Shown: positions 61,640 through 64,000 of the stretch, in pieces
Position numbering within the stretch: position 1 is the stretch's first letter
Layout: each line of letters begins with the position of its first letter
Source of the DNA: Bacteroidia bacterium
Lineage (GTDB): Bacteria > Bacteroidota > Bacteroidia > Cytophagales > Cyclobacteriaceae
Direction: 5' to 3'
Assembly: GCA_030425425.1 (NCBI GenBank)
Contig: JAUIAO010000021.1
Span: 1-64,000 of the forward strand
DNA: 64,000 bases
Notes under the pieces: generated by a model
Told to the model about the DNA's origin: nothing
The model's input: only the letters and a program-made list of their open reading frames with translations
Databases searched by the model: none
Position numbers and translations under genes: made by a program

Positions 61640-62133
61640 CAACACGAGGCATCAACATGAATCAACTACGAGAGTACGTAGTGACACCTGTATTAAAGCA
61701 TTTAGATCCGGTAATCCCATATTCATTGGATGCTGAAAACCTCATTCTTGGCACTATTGCCCAAGAGAGTCATGGATCTAGGTATATCCATCAATTAGGA
61801 GCCGGACCGGCTGTGGGCATGTGTCAGATGGAGCCAAACACCCATGATGATATATGGGAAAACTACATCAAGTACAACAAAGCTTTGATGGAGAAAATCA
61901 AAGTGCTCGAACTCAGTGGTTGGTATGATGAAGCCAATGCCAAAGAAATGGCAGGTAACAATTATTATGCTGTAGCCATGTGTAGAGTTCACTACAGGAG
62001 AAAACCACAGGCATTGCCGAAGCATGATGACATTGCTGGTATGGGAGCTTACTGGAAGAAGTACTATAACACGTATTTGGGGGCAGGAACGGTTGAGGAA
62101 TTCATTGAGAACTACAATAGATTTTTGAAATAA
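61636..62133 (+). CDS. Lytic transglycosylase-like (SLT) protein
   Basis: The 165-residue soluble protein resembles SLT/lysozyme-fold transglycosylases: LILGTIAQESHGSRYIHQLG (catalytic E44), GPAVGMCQMEPNTHDDIWEN, and YYAVAMCRVHYRRKPQALP. It has no signal peptide and would cut murein during particle entry or release. It overlaps the GH108 gene by four bases. Confidence 0.8.
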   Translation: MTTRGINMNQLREYVVTPVLKHLDPVIPYSLDAENLILGTIAQESHGSRYIHQLGAGPAVGMCQMEPNTHDDIWENYIKYNKALMEKIKVLELSGWYDEANAKEMAGNNYYAVAMCRVHYRRKPQALPKHDDIAGMGAYWKKYYNTYLGAGTVEEFIENYNRFLK

Positions 62134-62143
62134 ACTAAGAACC

Positions 62144-62491
62144 ATGATTAAGAAAGTAGTAAAAGCAATCGGACAAATAGTAGTAGGAGTCATCAAGGGT
62201 GGCGGAGAAACTACACTCATCCCATCTATCATTCGTGAATTGAAGAAATTCAAGCAAACAGGTGGATTAATTAAGCTTCTGGATACCAACGGTGACGGCA
62301 AGATTAATACGGATGACTTTAAAGGACTTACAGGCTATCTCGATGTGAATGGTGATGGTCAGTTCAACCTTAAAGATGTTCAGGATCTAAAGTGGGAGAC
62401 TTTGGGTAAACTCTTAGGACTAGTGGCAGCGATGTGTACACTTCTGTACTTCGTTAGTCGCTTTGCACCTGGTTTGTTGACTTTATTGTAA
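62144..62491 (+). CDS. EF-hand/dockerin-like protein with membrane helix
   Basis: The 115-residue protein has two EF-hand-like calcium loops, DTNGDGKINTDDF and DVNGDGQFNLKDV (about 47-80). They are followed by a C-terminal hydrophobic helix (about 92-113, LGLVAAMCTLLYFVSRFA). Dockerin-like pairs of loops mediate protein contact in other systems. It may be a calcium-dependent joint of the envelope complex or a holin-like protein. Confidence 0.65.
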   Translation: MIKKVVKAIGQIVVGVIKGGGETTLIPSIIRELKKFKQTGGLIKLLDTNGDGKINTDDFKGLTGYLDVNGDGQFNLKDVQDLKWETLGKLLGLVAAMCTLLYFVSRFAPGLLTLL

Positions 62492-62499
62492 GAGACTGA

Positions 62500-62763
62500 A
62501 TGGTAAAGTTGCATGAACAGGCTAATCTGTGGCAGCTTGTATTGTCAGTAGCCTCATTACTGATCATCATCGTAGCTTCTGCATTTTCTGTAACCGAACA
62601 GGTGACCAGAAACGAAGAGAAAGTGATTGTGGTAAAGGAGGAGCTGAAAGACTTGCAGAGCAGACAGATGATTTCTGAGGATAAGATCCAGCAGAAATTA
62701 GACGAAATCCTACGTGAAATCAGAGACACAAGGATTGAGTTGGAAAAGAAAGCAGATAGATAA
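62500..62763 (+). CDS. Membrane-anchored coiled coil (spanin/holin-like)
   Basis: The 87-residue protein has one N-terminal transmembrane helix (about 10-30, LWQLVLSVASLLIIIVASAF) followed by a long periplasmic coiled coil (about 35-85, KDLQSRQMISEDKIQQKLDE). This layout matches i-spanins and similar small phage lysis proteins. No lipobox partner is seen, so it may act another way. Confidence 0.6.
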   Translation: MVKLHEQANLWQLVLSVASLLIIIVASAFSVTEQVTRNEEKVIVVKEELKDLQSRQMISEDKIQQKLDEILREIRDTRIELEKKADR

Positions 62764-62785
62764 CAATCACTTTAAATTTTGAAAT

Positions 62786-63031
62786 ATGAGCTTACTAGAT
62801 AAGGAGACGGCCAAAGGAGCGGCCACCATTGCAGGAGGAGTACTCCTGGCAAGCGGCATTAAGGCAGGTGTAAACATGTTGACAGGTAGCAATACTCTTA
62901 GTGGTGTGAAAACCAAGAGGAAATCTGCCAAGAAGAAGTCAACCACTTCCAAAAAGCGAAAGCCAACAGCGAGTAAATCGACTACCAAAAGGAAGACAGG
63001 CACTCGAAGAAAGTCAAGCAAAAAGAAGTAA
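62786..63031 (+). CDS. Small membrane protein with histone-like basic tail
   Basis: The 81-residue protein has a hydrophobic helix (about 10-33, GAATIAGGVLLASGIKAGVN) and the motif LSGVK (38-42). A 40-residue tail of Lys, Arg, Ser and Thr follows, resembling histone H1 tails (KKSTTSKKRKPTASKSTTKR). The tail should bind DNA or acidic surfaces and matches the tail of the 615-residue protein. It is the last gene of the late operon. Confidence 0.65.
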   Translation: MSLLDKETAKGAATIAGGVLLASGIKAGVNMLTGSNTLSGVKTKRKSAKKKSTTSKKRKPTASKSTTKRKTGTRRKSSKKK

Positions 63032-63048
63032 TCAAATAACCATCAAAT

Positions 63049-63078
63049 AAAAAGGCAGCATAACACCTGCCTTTTTTT
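63049..63078 (+). terminator. Terminator of the late operon
   Basis: AAAGGCAG (63051-63058) pairs with CTGCCTTT (63067-63074), extended by A-T pairs, around an eight-base loop and followed by a T-run. Confidence 0.85.
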
Positions 63079-63100
63079 GAATCAAAATATCGAAAACATT

Positions 63101-64000
63101 ATGATGACCATAGGAGGAATTGAAATTTTATCACAACATCCAGATAATGAAACATTAGGATCTGTAGTAGGCTCAGATGTATATAAAGTTATCAATGAAA
63201 TGGTTTTGAAAGCCATTGATCAGAAAGAGTTAGTATGGCGGAAACCTTGGTCTTCAATAAATCATTACGGATTTTCTGCTACAAATTTCATCAGTAAAAA
63301 TGAGTATCGAGGAGCTAATTCGTTCCTGCTAAATTTTCTCATTCCTTATCTAAGAGGGAAAAAGTGGAAAAACCCCTATTTCATGACCTTCAAACAAATA
63401 GAAGAGAAAGGTGGTAAAGTTAAAAAAGGAGCTGAAGGATACTTTGTTACTTACTTTCAAATGATTTACAAGTTAGGTAATGAAAGTATAACGGAAGAGG
63501 AGTACTGGAGCAAGTATGTGCTTTGCGCTAATGATGAATTTGATTTTTGCCAAGATTTAAAAGCTATTCCAATGCTTCGTTATTATAAAGTTTTCAATGG
63601 GGATGATATTGAAGGAATAGACTGGAAACTAAAGAAAGTTAAGCCTAAATCTAAAGAACAAAAAATAGAGTCTGCTGAAGATATATGGATTAATTATCCT
63701 GTAAAAGCTCCACAACTAATTCATTCTGACCCTGACAGTGCGTTCTATAGTCCTTCAAAGGATATTATCAATCTGCCCGTAATGGAAGCTTTCAAAAACC
63801 CTCAAGAATACTATGGAACGTTGTTTCATGAAATGATACATAGTACTGGTCATCCAACAAGGTTAAAAAGAGCTGGGGGAAAGAAATTTGGTGATAAGGC
63901 ATATTCTTTTGAAGAGCTAGTTGCAGAACTTGGTGCCTGTTATTTGAATGGTGAGTCTGGTATTTTATTCCATACAATTAATAACTCAGCGGCTTATTTG
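63101..64000 (+). CDS. ArdC-like antirestriction protein (cut by window edge)
   Basis: At least 300 residues are encoded; the frame runs off the window. The N-terminal ssDNA-binding-like domain (about 20-130) has VWRKPWSS, a SKNEYRGANSFLLNF segment and FMTFKQIEEKGGKVKKGAEG. A zincin-like metallopeptidase domain follows, with HEMIH at residues 243-247 (LFHEMIHSTGHPTRL) and a later Glu in FEELVAELGACYL. ArdC-type proteins protect incoming mobile DNA from host restriction. Start ATG 63101 follows the late terminator; an adjacent ATG at 63104 is also possible. Confidence 0.85.
   Translation, partial: MMTIGGIEILSQHPDNETLGSVVGSDVYKVINEMVLKAIDQKELVWRKPWSSINHYGFSATNFISKNEYRGANSFLLNFLIPYLRGKKWKNPYFMTFKQIEEKGGKVKKGAEGYFVTYFQMIYKLGNESITEEEYWSKYVLCANDEFDFCQDLKAIPMLRYYKVFNGDDIEGIDWKLKKVKPKSKEQKIESAEDIWINYPVKAPQLIHSDPDSAFYSPSKDIINLPVMEAFKNPQEYYGTLFHEMIHSTGHPTRLKRAGGKKFGDKAYSFEELVAELGACYLNGESGILFHTINNSAAYL

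Larger units (their letters stand above)
33236..64000. mobile_element. Integrated prophage-like element, right end beyond window
   Basis: From the tRNA 3' end rightward the gene style changes to densely packed small genes with 4-base overlaps. The order is integrase (33394), leftward repressor block, operator, rightward early operon, and late operon with lysis and particle-like genes, then an ArdC-like gene. The left attachment site should lie in the tRNA 3' half. No second copy of the tRNA end was seen before 64000, so the element is longer than about 30.7 kb. No terminase, portal, tail or Walker-A ATPase gene was recognised inside the window. Confidence 0.85.

Noticed and set aside
33236-64000. 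Integrative conjugative element
   Set aside because: No relaxase, VirD4, VirB4 or tra-type gene was recognised in the window, and lysis plus fibre-like genes are present. The part right of 64000 is not visible, so this is not fully excluded.

Overview
The window looks like a chromosome of a Bacteroidota bacterium, probably a marine Cytophagales-type organism. The signs are a type IX secretion sorting tail (6520-9075), a Bacteroidota-type promoter pattern (TTG, then about 18-20 bases, then TAnnTTTG), LVIVD and DUF2911 proteins, an IF-2-N-like stand-alone protein, and Bacteroidota-style tyrosine recombinase and DUF4494 genes. No rRNA genes and no CRISPR array were seen.

Region 1 (1-33235) is ordinary chromosome. 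It opens with the end of an IS200-type transposase whose terminal hairpins run into, and seem to have replaced, the 3' end of a YdeI-like gene. Then come an EF-hand protein, serC, the Na+/H+ antiporter nhaD, a large T9SS-exported protein, a leftward run of dehydrogenase, acyl-CoA synthetase and polyphosphate glucokinase, a GNAT-like protein and a secreted M28 peptidase. Genes 17240-26526 form a complete five-gene amidoligase-type operon: two circularly permuted ATP-grasp proteins, alpha-E domains and two transglutaminase-like proteins. It is of a widespread class predicted to make or process a peptide-like product. An FtsX-type permease, apt, an LVIVD lipoprotein and an outer-membrane-barrel-like protein follow. 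The region ends at a tRNA gene with a CAT anticodon.

Region 2 (about 33236 to beyond 64000) is an integrated, prophage-like element entered through the tRNA 3' end. A tyrosine integrase is first. Next is a mostly leftward block (34519-39293) with a phage-type repressor, small membrane and coiled-coil proteins and a two-gene overlapping module. It is interrupted by a rightward lipoprotein plus TPR-protein pair. A perfect dyad operator lies between the repressor and a long rightward early operon (39362-50279) of small proteins. These include an excisionase-like HTH, a winged-helix protein, a SET-domain protein, DUF4494, cytosine and adenine DNA methyltransferases and a minimal family-X polymerase-like protein.

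A control region with three copies of a 14-base repeat (50517-50610) and a divergent small HTH gene precedes the late operon (50651-63031). The late operon encodes a papain/transglutaminase-like protein, several single-span membrane proteins with Lys-rich tails, beta-rich candidate capsid proteins, Sec-exported fibre-like proteins, a peptidoglycan-binding protein, a GH108 lysozyme, a lytic transglycosylase and spanin/holin-like proteins. It ends in a strong terminator.

Nothing in the element part of the window looks like a terminase, portal, tape-measure or tail-tube protein, and no Walker-A ATPase was seen. The late operon is therefore the best candidate for an undescribed system: either a tailless membrane-containing phage or an envelope-anchored particle. 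The element continues past the right edge with an ArdC-like antirestriction gene, and its other attachment site is not visible.
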